The notes beneath the pieces were generated by a model, which was not told where the DNA came from, made no database searches, and saw nothing but the letters and a program-made list of their open reading frames with translations. This document shows, piece after piece, positions 1-10,242 of a stretch of 64,000 nucleotides of DNA (positions are counted from its first letter, which is position 1; each line of letters begins with the position of its first letter). This DNA comes from Spisula solida (taxonomy: Eukaryota; Mollusca; Bivalvia; Venerida; Mactridae), in the NCBI GenBank assembly GCA_947247005.1, contig OX365950.1, positions 50,320,761 to 50,384,760 of the forward strand, read 5' to 3'. The translations under genes were made by a program, and so were the position numbers.

Positions 1-130
1 ATCCAAGATGGCGGATTTTGAAGTGAAAATAGGAATGGAATTACATATTCATACGTAGCCTAACCACAGTGGTAATTTGGCATAAAAAGTACCAGTTTTG
101 ACATCATATAAGCATTAAATAAATAGAATA

Positions 131-272
131 TTTGTTTATTTTTATTGAATATGTCTAATATCTCATCTTGTAGTGATAAAATTTTAATATTTTCACTCGC
201 GCTACGCGCTCTTGAAAATATTGAATTTATCACTACACGATGAGATATAAACCATATTCAATCAAAACAAAC
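131..272. mobile_element. Foldback/MITE-like hairpin element
   Basis: The arms 131-194 and 213-272 are inverted copies. Both contain ATTGAATATG, ATCTCATC and GTAGTGATAAA. They flank a GC-rich loop with CTCGCGCTACGCGCTC. No ORF. The GC-rich loop resembles the one in the element at 7416. Confidence 0.75.
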
Positions 273-280
273 ACATATCC

Positions 281-1390
281 TCTATATATCGCAACACCTC
301 CTAACCCTAACCCTACTAGTACCTTATAATGCAACACCTCCTAACCCTAACCCTACTAGTACCTTATATCGCAACACCTCCTAACCCTAACCCTACTAGT
401 ACCTTATATCGCAACACCTCCTAACCTTAACCCTACTGGTACCTTATATCGCAACACCTCCTAACCTTAACCCTACTGGTACCTTATATCGCAACACCTC
501 CTAACCTTAACCCTACTGGTACCTTATATCGCAACACCTCCTAACCTTAACCCTACTGGTACCTTATATCGCAACACCTCCTAACCTTAACCCTACTGGT
601 ACCTTATATCACAACACCTCCTAACCCAAACCCTCCTAGTACCTTATATCACAACAGCTCCTAACCCAAACCCTACTAGTACCTTATATCGCAACAGCTC
701 GTAACCCTAACCCTACTGGTACCTTATATCGCAACACCTCATAACCCTAACCCTACTGGTACCTTATATCACAACAGCTCCTAACCATAACCCTACTAGT
801 CCCTTATATCGCAACAGCTCCTAACTAAAACCCTACTAGTACCTTATATCGCAACAGCTCCTAACCCCAATCCTCCTAGTACCTTATATCGCAACAGCTC
901 CTAACCCTAACCCTACTAGTACCTTATATCACAACAGCTCCTAACCCTAACCCTACTAGTACCTTATATCGCAACAGCTCCTAACTCAAACCCTACTAGT
1001 ACCTTATTTCACAACAGCTCGTAACCCTAACCCTACTGGTACCTTATATCGCAACAGCTCGTAACCTAAACCCTACTGGTACCTTATATCACAACAGCTC
1101 GTAACCCAAACCCTACTAATACCTTATATCACAACAGCTCCTAACCCAAACCCTACTGGTACCTTATATCGCAACAGCTCCTAACCCAAACCCTACTAGT
1201 ACCTTATATCACAACAGCTCCTAACCCAAACCCTACTGGTACCTTATATCGCAACAGCTCCTAACAGCTCCTAACCCAACCCCTACTAGTACCTTATATC
1301 ACAACAGCTCCTAACCCAAACCCTACTGGTACCTTATATCGCAACAGCTCCTAACCCAAACCCTACTAGTACCTTATATCGCAACAGCCC
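281..1390. repeat. 40-bp minisatellite with telomere-like core, about 27 copies
   Basis: Near-perfect tandem units of 40 bp run from about 281 to 1390. Each has ACCTTATATCGCAACACCTC followed by CTAACCCTAACCC and TACTAGT. Two subtypes are visible: AACACCTC on the left and AACAGCTC on the right. There are frequent G/A changes in TATCGC/TATCAC and ACTGGT/ACTAGT. One extra 10-bp partial unit occurs near 1261. The array sits immediately beside the last DUR3-like exon; its right end overlaps the exon end and apparent splice donor. Confidence 0.95.
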
Positions 1391-1595
1391 ATCCTCGTAT
1401 TTTCTATATTCCCCATGTACTTTACACACATACGTTGGTAACCCAAGTCTTTCGTTCTCTCGGTTGGCTATATCTATGGCACAACCTTTACACCCGATGG
1501 ATGACGGACAGTTACATAGTTGTGCGTCGCCTTTCAACATTTCTGGTACCCTCTCCAGTCCACATAACACACAACTTGTCGGATCCAGGTCCTTC
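1373..1595 (-). CDS. DUR3-like exon 6 with Cys-rich cytoplasmic insert
   Basis: The acceptor CCCTTCAG ends at 1596. The exon encodes RKDLDPTSCVLCGLERVP, then CNC, CKGC and CKVHGEYRKYEDGLLRYK. The pattern CVLC, CNC, CKGC, CKVH resembles a small metal-binding fold inserted in a loop. From memory, animal DUR3-like proteins carry a comparable Cys-rich segment here, ending in Y-x-x-Y-x-D-x-L-L-x-Y-K, after which more helices follow. The likely donor is AAG/GTACTA at 1371-1372, inside the first unit of the minisatellite. If it is not used, the frame continues 12 residues into the repeat and stops at 1334-1336, giving a 524-residue protein. Confidence 0.75.
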
Positions 1596-4500
1596 CTGAA
1601 GGGAAATGTATATGTTTAAGGTTTTGATTAAGCTCAGTTTTTCACAAATGCTTATAAATATAATGATCTCACTTTATTATTCATTGTTTTTTTTAAAATT
1701 TTGTCAGCATATTGTTGTTTTAACTTGTTTGTTTATATACGTATGTTAACGATATAATAAATGGCCATATTTCTATTCAATATATAGTTATGTTGTCCAA
1801 ACAGGGCTCAACCCCTTTAAACTAATGCACACATGTTTATTATCATGACACTTGATTTTGTTGAAACTTTCCATTATGTTTTATTACTATGATTCGTATG
1901 CCATTTTGTGTGACCTCTAATTGGTTGGACAAAAACTTTTCTTTGACACCCAATCCTCAGATGGCTGTTTTAGTATTTGCATTTTATTGAAGAAGCAACA
2001 AAGAGAAATGAGGTCATAAAATGAAGTTATCGTTATTACGTATACAAGGTTTAATCCGTTCTTTAATGTAATTTTGGAACATTTTAAATATCGATTTCAG
2101 CACTAATGCATAAAAACATATGATTACTGAGTTTACTAAAATTACATTCTCTTCTTAAGTTGATAGGCTGAGTTATGCTCGATTGAATTCACGTATGCAA
2201 CTATTAAAGTACGAGAACCACGTGTATCCATTTTTCATAATGATTGTGCTCTGCTGGTTAAGTTGAGTGCTGCCTTCCCTGTCCGACTTAAACTATCTTT
2301 TTGGTTATTGATCAAAGGTATTAAATACGATGTTATTGGGGAGAGCCGTAACTAAGTTTTGAAACTTGTAATTGGACCCTATAACCATGTATATCCTATG
2401 TATATTTGTATGATATACATTGTATATATTATTTGGGTAATACAACATGTGCATCGTGAAATACACACGCTACGCACTCGTACCTGTGTTTTATTCTACA
2501 ACAATGCACAGCTACATATACATTATTTCTTATGATTAAAGTAGCAGAATTATGAATGACTACGAACCTGAACGGGTTGATGTAGGTTTTATATATATCG
2601 TAGACAATAATGGAAGATATTGCCATCACTTCCCCGGATCCTGTAGACATCAGCGCCATCATAAGCATGGTCAACAGTAAGTACCCACCAGCGTCCCCCA
2701 TCAGATAATTCATCACAAACGGCGTTATATAACCTGAGGAACACTCTCATTTATCATTTATCCTACACCAATGGCGAAATAATTTATTATAGTTTCTATT
2801 TAAACAAGAGATGTTTGTAAAACACGTATACACATATGACCGCTAAATAGTCAGAACAGGAAAAGGTCACCATGATCTTGACCTACTGACCTCAAACTCA
2901 ATAGGGGTCATCTACTGTTAGTGACCAACCTTCATGTAAAGTTTGAAGATCCTAGGGCAAAGTGTTCTTGAGTTATTTAACGGAAGCCATTTGAATAGTC
3001 AGAAATAGTAAATGTCACAGTGACCTTAACCTTTGACCTCAAATTCAAAAGGGATATCTGCTGTTGATGACCAACCTCCATGTAAAGTTTGAATATCCTA
3101 GGGCAAAGTGTACTTGAGCTATTGAACATAAACCATTTGGTTTATCGACCGACAGACTGATCGGCCGACATGTGCAAAGTAATATAGATGGGGGATCATA
3201 CTATCAAAATGATTGGCGGATTGGCGCGCATGTCATGCACGTGATAGTTATGCTATGTGGTGCAACATGACTAATTAGACCAATCAAAATGCATATTTAG
3301 CTGCATTGCCTGTTCATTTATCGACTTTTGAAAGTTTGTATTAATCGTATTTTTGAAATACATGCATTATGTGCGTTATAACAAACTAGTTCGATACGAC
3401 TTATAACCAACCAATTAGGAATTTGTTTAATGTATGCATATAATCAGGTAGTTCAAACATAAGAATATAAAGTGTAAGAGATTGTTCACCATTGTCAATT
3501 TCCGCTTCAGACAGTAAGTGTGAGCCATTCTGTGCACTCAGTGATAGATACCCCATGGTTGCTGTGAGTGATAAGGTCACCGGTATCACAAACCACATGT
3601 ACGCAGCCAGGAAGAATCCCAGAATACCTTGCGACGGTTTTGCTGCAATCCTACTCTGCCAGTTGGCTTGATCACAGAAACTGATTGACGTTGCCATGAA
3701 CAACAAGACGACGCCATATATAACACCGGAAGTTGTTCTGAAGGTCAAGTATGAGTCAGCAAAATTGCCATCCGGGGCCTTCAGACAGTTTGTGGAATTA
3801 TATAACGCTTCTATTGTTGAAATCGACTTAATGTCCTCAGTTGGGTAGAAAGTTGTATATAAAACATACACGGTCACTGTTATAAATGTTAGAGCCGTGT
3901 TGAAGTAGGATATATAGAAGGTGGTGCCCAGTCCACCAATCATACAATATGATCCAAACAACACTGCCAGAATGAGGTAGATAAATTCATTGTTTGTGTC
4001 CATACTAAGCACTTGAAGTGTTGATTTTCCAGCTAGAAGCATACTTGTGGTCACTATAAGGTTGGTTACTAAGGCCAATACACAGAACAGAATATGAGCA
4101 GCTTTACCAAACCTCGCGTAGGCAATCTGTAATATCAATAGACCAATATTAGTGTCATTCAACATTAACTCTGCCATCAATGGGTACTATATATGTATAT
4201 ATATATACGGCATGGCTTGGTGGTGAACTTGAGTCGGTGTTGCAATACAGTGACGTCACAAATGCCCAAATGGTTAGCGCGCTTACCGTATAATCTGGCG
4301 GCCCGGGTTCAAATACGGGTTGAGGCACTCATATGCCTGCAATATTTCAACAGAAAGCTGACTGGCAAATAAAGACTATGCTCGGCATGTTACAACAAAT
4401 ACACGTTCTTCCTTGGGTTTCATATTTATGAGGCTTTACATTTCTAATATACCAATCTATTATCAGACTAAATTTCAGCAATACTAGTATTTGTAACGCT

Positions 4501-7500
4501 ATATATAGTCCAAAACACGTATGCCCACATGGCAGCACAATAGTCAGAAATGGTGACCTTTGACCTACTGACCACAAAACCAATAGGGGTCATCTGCTGT
4601 TGATGACCAACCTCAGTGCAAAGTTTGAATATCCTATGACAAAGCGTTCTTGAGTTATTGAACGGAGACTATTTGGTCTACCGACAGACCGACCTACCGT
4701 CCGACATGTGCAAAGCAATATACCCCGCATCAAATTGTTTATATAATTACGGAGCAGTTTTCTTTTTGATCGCTCTTCTTGGTGACCTTCATTAAAATCA
4801 GACCCTAACATTTGCTCCATTTCTTTACGCTGTTGGAGATTTGACTACACTCCGTCAGTGTTCACATGACCTCTCTAGCGCACGTAGCCTCAGCCGTGTT
4901 TTACTGCACTTACAGATTTGTGAAAGCAGCGATTTGATTGGATGACGTAAAGTTTACCCTGACATGACCCCACACAGAGTGCCGTCAGATCATATATCAG
5001 CGAATAAAGCAATTGTTCGATTACTTGTCTAAAATCTCGCTGTTAAAGTTAATGGTTTAATAGTCATTGTTATGCAAACTCATTTATTTCGTGTTTTCGG
5101 CATGGTATGTACTAATGTGAGCTTGGGTTCAAAATTCTTAAAACTAAACTTAAAGCTTTCTGTCGGTAAGTGGTAGATGGGCGGTTTAAACCTGATATAG
5201 CTGATTGACGTACCGCCAAGTAGGCCAATATTCATTAATGTGCGCCCACCTACTGTATCTTCTTTAAACGGTACTGAAATATGTTCATTTTCTCGTTCAG
5301 TTATGTGTTGGGCATTTGTCGTGTATTTGTGGTATGTGATGTTTATTGTTTTCTGTGCTCGGCTTCCATGTCCGATTTTCTATTATCTTTTTTTCATGTG
5401 TGTAAGCCAAATTACTTGAACATTGATTTACGTACGACACAATGAAATACATAAATACAATAATGATATAAATATAAAACATGTATGACCTAAGACACTG
5501 CCTATAATTTAGGATTAGTCAATGTCATGTTATAATCATTTACTAGTTTATATAATAAATCCACGATTAATAATTAATTCTCGTGAACTATAACTTGCAG
5601 CCAAAGACTGCTATATTACATAACCTGTTTACAAAGACTATGCATTCTATGATATGGTGTTACCTGTGGAAAAGTTTTAGCTCCGGGTGCCCTGGTTTTA
5701 AGGTAGAGAGACAGTGTAGGAAACAGGAGGATGTCTACTACAATACCTATCGCCATCCACAAACTGCCACCCATACCTGACTGAAATAGACAACGTGAGC
5801 TCGTGTATACAGAGTGGCCCATAATATGTGTTTATATTACAACCGAATGCCATGAGAAAATGCTCGATCTCATATGACATTGTCATATATCAATAGAAAG
5901 CTAACATTTCAAAGTTTTATTTAATATATAGCATGAACATATTACTATCAGTACAACACAGAAATCAATATTCTTGCAAAACGTCATGTTTTCGGTAAAA
6001 TGTCCAAATGACGTTGTAATAGTAACACATATTATTGGACACACAGTACTTTATGTGTTCTTTACCAGGCAGGACTTTCAAAAGCCTCCAAAATGTGAAG
6101 ATTAAAATAGAATTCTTGGATATGATTTTCAAGAGTCATCACAAGATTTCAAAAACATTTAAATTTGTATAATAAGCACACGAGCAATTTAACATAAAAG
6201 TGTTGTATTTTAAAATAATTTTCAAACATACCAAATGCCGAATTAATGCCAAACGGGTGAACACATAACTTTTATACTTACTTTGCTTGTCAGTGTTGAA
6301 CTTTGCAGAAAGTCAGACGGCCATAATAGTTGTGACGTCACAGTGACGGCGGTAAGACTGAAACTGACGCGACCACCGGCGTCGAACACGGTATCCAAGT
6401 TCTGGTCGTCATGGAACACGTACTTTCTGATAGCCCTGTAACCTCCCGCTATGAGTAGTGAGAATCCACCAAACCCTAGCAACAATAACATTGCCACGTG
6501 ACCTTTCGGAATGGATGGAGAAATACTGCAATAACAAATTTCAGCGGTTAGTTCATTATCTCGTTCAGTTGTGTGTTGGACATTGTGCTGTGTAATTGTA
6601 GTCTGTGTTGCTTTTATGTTTTCTGTGCTCGGCTGTTAAAGTTGAGTGCTACCTTTGCTGCCCGAACTTTATTAAGTTATAAATAAACATTCATATTGAC
6701 GTAGCTATATGAGTATATATATGTGCAATTTTTTATACGGCCGGACTATCCATAAGCACCCAAATATACCACTTCTTGAGAATGAAATGACTCGTAGAAT
6801 GACAAAACGGAAACCATGTCTGTTAATGAAAGACCAAACTGTATGACTCTCGAATAGTTTCTTTACTGTTTGTGAAGTTGAAGCAACACCACGAGGCAAC
6901 ATGAAACCTCATCAGACTACGCGATACTTTTAAACAAATTGCCTTCATGGTCTATAACTCGGTAGGAAACGGATGTAGAATAGGTCACTCAATGTACTTT
7001 TGGGTAATTTTGCACATGGCTCTTACTGAATACAATCTGTCATTCCTTGACGTATTAGAACTTGTATCGCAATGAATGCTGACTTAGTCATTTTTGGTTC
7101 ATTTTGCACTCGGCTCTTGTTGAATGTTAAGTATTTTGGTGTATTATAACTTGTGTGGCAATCGGTGTTAAATTAGTCAGTTAGTACTTTTGGAAATGCA
7201 CTCTTGTTGAATATAAAGTTTTTTGGTGTCTTATAATTTGTTTCGCAATCATCGTTGCATTTACCAGTTTGTACTTTTGGAAAGTTTTGATACATTTATG
7301 CAATCGGCTCTGACTTAATATGTTCTTATCTTGGTAATAAAACGCAGACATTATGACGACGACTCACTTTGAGTTATCTAAGTACCAGTAAAAAATGTCA
7401 CTTAAAACAGATTATGTTATAGTTAGAACATATTAAGTAAATTTTAATGACGAAAAAGGGCGGAGCGAGCGAAGCGAAGCGAGGCCTTTTTAGTCATTAA

Positions 7501-8746
7501 AATTTACTTAATATGTTCTAACTAACTTAGAATATAACATTCTGCATTCTGATTGGCCGATAGAAATTAGCGCCAACGCAAGACGTCAAGTCTGTTAAGA
7601 GAAAATTTTAATGATTAAATTTTCATTTAACCGCGAAAATGCGGCGTTTTCATTGGCTCATAATGTAGGTTATATTCTAAATCATAATAAGTCATATTGG
7701 AAACCATTCGCTTGATTAGTTTTAAAACTTAATAATGGCAATAAAAAAGCAATCAATCAAGTGTTTTTTTTAAATTCTCACGAAAAAAACCTATCATATA
7801 CGTCCATAAAATGAATCTCTTTAAGTCTTTAAGATAGATGGGTACCTCTTTTACTTGTCCTTATAATATTTGGTACCATTAGAAACTAGAAGCTGTATGC
7901 AATTCAATTATGCCAACGTCATACAAGATGCACAATTTAATAAGCTTCTAATTCCAACTGTACCAAATCTTATAAGGCTATATAGGTAAAAAATTAAAGG
8001 TATCCTTCCACCTTAATTTGGGTTTTTCACGACTGGCTAAATACTATGGATCATAAAACAACACCTGTACGCAGTGTTGCGTTCTAAACACGTCAAAATT
8101 ACATCACCTTTTTTTCTCAAGATTGTATGAATATAGCAATTAGACTAAATGTGAATTGTAAGCGTTTTTATAAGAAAAGCGATTCTGGTTTCGGCTTCAT
8201 CGAAACAATTTGCAAGCCGTAATCGGTGCACATTTCAGCGCCGACAAAATTGGCGCCAAAAAGTACGCTTCGTGGAAAACAACTTTAATGAAACTTTCAT
8301 GCACAGTTCTAAACGCTCTGTTGTTAATGAGTTGTCGATACGACTGAACACTGTATAACATTCACCATTTATATTTTTATTTTAGTAAATCGGCATATAA
8401 CACTATACGTGATTAGCGAAAACATTAATAATTATTATAAATGTCTCTGTTCTTTCAGTTTCAAATGTATGTACATGTATTTATTTGCTGCTAGCATTTG
8501 TTTTGGTATGACAATTCTTGCTGTTAATCATGGTTAATGGCCAATAAACTTTGAAAGTTGAAACAAAACAGTTATCCAAACAAATAAGCAATTTTACTTG
8601 GATTCTCCAGTGTGGTATTCCAGCGACACTTTGCTGCATGTTTGATCATCTGATGGCGTGTTTGACCCGGTACTCTGAGTACTGACCGACCATACACTGT
8701 GTACCACCAATATCACACATATCAACGTCGTTGTCACCTGTATCAT
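1373..8746 (-). CDS. DUR3-like urea/solute symporter, 3' part outside window
   Basis: Six exons join in phase: 8598-8746, 6282-6525, 5664-5780, 3490-4126, 2568-2733 and 1373-1595, giving 512 codons. The protein is a sodium/solute symporter superfamily membrane transporter of the DUR3 type, a family known for proton- or sodium-coupled urea (and polyamine) uptake at the plasma membrane. Seen: an N-terminal hydrophobic leader; a first core membrane helix rich in Leu/Gly (MLLLLGFGGFSLLIAGGY); the family block ending FLQSS; the RAPGAKTF loop; and many further helices. Later come the conserved DQANWQSRIAAKPS block and the STGSGEVMAISSIIVYD block. The DUR3 family usually has 650-700 residues, so the remaining helices should lie left of position 1. 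A divergent feature is SQLLWPSDFLQSS where DUR3 proteins usually have two tryptophans (W-T-W). The substrate is inferred only from the family. Confidence 0.85.
1596..2567 (-). other. DUR3-like intron 5
   Basis: A 972-bp AT-rich intron with a GTTCGT donor and a CCCTTCAG acceptor. It holds a fragment (about 2238-2310) of the dispersed repeat that also occurs at 6553-6668, 36829-36912 and 44483-44590. Otherwise nothing recognisable. Confidence 0.7.
2568..2733 (-). CDS. DUR3-like exon 5
   Basis: The acceptor TTCCTCAG ends at 2734 and the donor GTTCGT is at 2562-2567. The exon is 166 nt, entering in phase 1 and leaving in phase 2. After splicing the junction reads DNG-YITPFVMNYLMGDAGG. It then carries LLLTMLMMALMSTGSGEVMA and ISSIIVYDIYKTYI, the most conserved stretch of the family (M-A-V-T-S-x-G-S-A-E-x-I-A-x-S-S in plant and fungal DUR3). 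Confidence 0.92.
2843..3180 (+). repeat. Dimeric dispersed repeat of mollusc type
   Basis: Two tandem related units (about 2843-2995 and 2996-3180) share GACCTCAAA, TCTGCTGTT, GACCAACCT and CATGTAAAGTTTGAA. Each ends in a CTTGAGTTATT or CTTGAGCTATT segment. A third unit lies at 4547-4730. I recall this family as common and interspersed in marine invertebrate genomes; that is knowledge, not a search result. It lies inside intron 4. Confidence 0.8.
3490..4126 (-). CDS. DUR3-like exon 4 (main membrane core)
   Basis: This is the largest exon, 637 nt, with acceptor ATTACAG ending at 4127 and donor GTGAAC at 3484-3489; it leaves in phase 1. It begins IAYARFGKAAHILFC, equivalent to the family's V-K-A-R-x-G-x-x-x-H. 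It contains several hydrophobic helices, an extracellular loop with an N-S-T sequon and one Cys, and the diagnostic DQANWQSRIAAKPS segment followed by a W-F-x-I-P helix. Reading on past 3490 gives a longer ORF, but only splicing at 3490 restores the family sequence in exon 5. Confidence 0.92.
4259..4400 (+). mobile_element. tRNA-derived SINE, copy 1
   Basis: A tRNA-like head contains ATGGTTAGCGCGCTTACCG (A-box region) and a B-box-like GGGTTCAAATACG. It is followed by a body with ACTCATATGCCTG and AAGCTGACTGGCAAATAAAG. The same head and body recur at 12379-12520, showing a dispersed family rather than a functional tRNA. The length is about 140 bp. Confidence 0.75.
4547..4730 (+). repeat. Single unit of the mollusc-type dispersed repeat
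   Basis: Same family as 2843-3180: GGTGACCTTTGACCTACTGA, ATAGGGGTCATCTGCTGTTG and GTTCTTGAGTTATTGAACGG. It ends in a run of GACCGACCTACC and a CATGTGCAAAGCAATATA tail. It lies in the intron between exons 3 and 4 of the DUR3-like gene. No coding potential is claimed. Confidence 0.8.
5284..5370 (-). repeat. Dispersed repeat R1 fragment
   Basis: It shares TCTCGTTCAGTTATGTGTTG and TTTTCTGTGCTCGGCT with 6553-6668 and, inverted, with the array units at 36829-36912. It lies in the intron between exons 3 and 4. No coding capacity. Confidence 0.65.
5664..5780 (-). CDS. DUR3-like exon 3
   Basis: The 117-nt exon lies between TTTCAG (ending 5781) and GTAACA (5658-5663), phase 0 on both sides. It encodes SGMGGSLWMAIGIVVDILLF and continues to KTRAPGAKTFPQ. 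This matches the DUR3 block in which a helix is followed by K/R-R-A-P-x-A-x-T-F. No in-frame stop. Confidence 0.9.
6282..6525 (-). CDS. DUR3-like exon 2 (TM1, TM2 start)
   Basis: The acceptor is TTGTTATTGCAG ending at 6526 and the donor is GTAAGT at 6276-6281. The exon enters after two bases of a codon and leaves in phase 0. It encodes the first long core helix (MLLLLGFGGFSLLIAGGY), then a charged loop with RKYVF and a FDAGGRVSFSLTA segment. The last matches the family's N/AGRxVxxxLTA motif. The exon ends in FLQSSTLTSK. Confidence 0.88.
6553..6668 (-). repeat. Dispersed repeat R1 fragment
   Basis: A longer copy of the R1 family: TCTCGTTCAGTTGTGTGTTG, then TTTCTGTGCTCGGCTGTTAA and AGTTGAGTGCTACCTTTG. 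It matches, in inverse orientation, the CAGGGAAGGCAGCACTCAAC segment of the array units and of 59335-59400. It lies in DUR3-like intron 1. Confidence 0.7.
7416..7680. mobile_element. MITE with internal hairpin and GC-rich loop, copy 1
   Basis: A left hairpin is formed by AGTTAGAACATATTAAGTAA and its inverse near 7489-7525. It encloses GGGCGGAGCGAGCGAAGCGA. A second inverted pair TTAGAATATAAC (7529-7540) / GTTATATTCTAA (7669-7680) bounds a body with CTGATTGGCCGATAGAAAT. A sister copy lies at 43821-44051 and lacks the GC-rich loop. It lies in DUR3-like intron 1. Confidence 0.8.
8598..8746 (-). CDS. DUR3-like exon 1 (start codon and N-terminal leader)
   Basis: The exon opens with ATG at 8744-8746 and encodes 49 residues plus two bases. 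The first 21 residues are a hydrophobic, signal-like stretch (TLICVILVVHSVWS), followed by a polar Ser/Thr-rich segment with one Cys. The donor is AA/GTAAAA at 8592-8597. The leftover AA plus the first T of exon 2 makes Asn, creating an N-I-S glycosylation sequon. This exon is too short to stand out as a long ORF; it was chosen because its phase, donor and topology fit exon 2 exactly. A repeat terminus begins only 21 bp upstream of the ATG. Upstream non-coding exons cannot be excluded. Confidence 0.65.
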
Positions 8747-8767
8747 AATATCAATATAATATGTAAA

Positions 8768-8990
8768 AGGTGCTGCCTCACATATTTACAGTGTAAAAAC
8801 GAGTCAACTTCCGGTTATCGCAATAATGAGTACACGTTAAATTGTAAAGTCTTGCAATCAGTCGTACAGTGATAGGAAATCACCGGGTGTTTCAATCACA
8901 CACATACTAGTAAAAGTCATACAAGTTGAATTTTATAGTATCCTGCAGTGATTTTGTTTATACGCGGTGAAATTGGTGTATTGCAAAAAT
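8768..8990 (+). mobile_element. Diverged TTAA-type MITE end next to the DUR3-like start codon
   Basis: The sequence starts AGGTGCTGCCTCACATAT, the same terminus as the element at 9584. It continues with ACGAGTCAACTTCCGG and TACAAGTTGAATT, shared in inverse orientation with 10690-10850. It ends with TTGGTGTATTGCAAAAATAA, similar to the right part of 9584-10051. Its left end is 21 bp upstream of the ATG at 8746. Confidence 0.65.
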
Positions 8991-9579
8991 AAACTACAAT
9001 TGTCAAAATGGTTGATTATTTGCAACTAATCTTTCATAAAGCTACCGTCAGTGGCTTTTTATTAAATAAATACTTGGTAAGGCCATACAAACATTTAAGC
9101 CTGATTGGTGAGTCAACACCTTTAAGCTTTATAATCAACAACATATACCATTGTTTTAGAATATGAATATATGCAACTACAGTGGGATTCGAACCCACAC
9201 TGTACGGCGCTATCGCCTTGCGATGCGTCAGTATGACAGCATTATACCACTTATCTATCGCATCATACTCCCGAACGCGGTTGCGCAAAAAGTCGAGTTT
9301 CAATAATACGTTAATATTTGACGATAAGTGTGGACATACCATGTGGTATGCGGTGTATATTTTGGCTAAGAACGCCAGTAAATCTGTCAACACAAAAATA
9401 AAAAAACAAGCGTCTGTTATTGTATTATTTGACTCTTTAACATAGTTGCCCCAATAGTCTTGCCGTAGAGGTTCTGTTAAGAGTGCTGTAAACAATATAT
9501 ATATATACAAAAATGTATATAATAGTTGATTTTGGACTACTAGACTATTTACGGGAGGGCGTAGATAATGAATCATAGC
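8991..9579. other. Intergenic, no recognised gene
   Basis: Between the DUR3-like start and the TTAA MITE, only the SINE-like head at 9180-9262 is recognised. The long minus-strand frame across it has no recognised domain. Confidence 0.5.
9180..9262 (-). mobile_element. tRNA-like SINE head
   Basis: On the minus strand a perfect B box, GGGTTCGAATCCC, lies in a potential T arm. Upstream is an A-box-like GATAAGTGGTATAATGC. The part between is too long for a standard tRNA and does not fold cleanly, so this is read as a SINE head rather than a tRNA gene. A weaker relative lies near 30040. Confidence 0.5.
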
Positions 9580-10055
9580 TTAAAGGTGCTGCCTCACAGA
9601 ATCGGCTAAAATTTTTGTATATCGTAATTTTCCAACCTAACCAAGTATTGATGTACGTGTAATAAAAGCCATTGACGGTTGATTTATGACAGATTTGGTG
9701 CAAATAAGCAATTTTAACCACTCTCGATATCGCCCACTGAGTATTTTTTCTTGAAAAAAAAGCGCTAAGTTTCTTTATTCACAAGCTTTGTGAATTATGT
9801 AATTCACACGTGATCGAACGTAATAGCAACAGACTACAGCGTAAACACCAGTGACGTATTGGTTCGATTCGTTTTCATCCAATGCGCACACATTTCAGGC
9901 AATTTAATTAATAGTAGTGTAAATGCTATAGGGTATTAATACTCTATAGAATTTTTGATGTCAGAATACTAAATAACTACAAAATGCCGAAGTTTTTCAA
10001 GTTATTTTTAAATTTTATTTTTGCAATACACCAATATGTGAGGCAGTTCCTTTAA
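9580..10055. mobile_element. MITE flanked by TTAA duplication, copy 1
   Basis: The element is 468 bp (9584-10051). Its terminal inverted repeats are AGGTGCTGCCTCACA and TGTGAGGCAGTTCCT, flanked on both sides by TTAA (9580-9583 and 10052-10055). TTAA duplication is the signature of piggyBac-type transposition. There is no transposase ORF, so it is non-autonomous. A second copy starts at 13551. Confidence 0.85.
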
Positions 10056-10242
10056 AACAAATGATATACATTTTATAAACGTCTTGTACATGCATAACTG
10101 TACACAGAAACCATTCATCTTTTAAATCGGTGTCAACATACACTAAACATAACAACGTTGGTATTCTTACAAACATACTACCTTAAACATAATAATGTCG
10201 CAGGATAAAGCTAGATAAGTGTAACGTTCTTCTTATTCTTCT

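Noticed and set aside
281..1390. CRISPR-like array or telomere
   Set aside because: The units are contiguous 40-bp repeats without unique spacers, so not CRISPR. CCCTAA occurs only twice per unit and sequence continues on both sides, so it is not a chromosome end.
9034..9576. 180-codon minus-strand open frame
   Set aside because: It runs through a SINE-like head, has no recognised domain and looks like chance composition.
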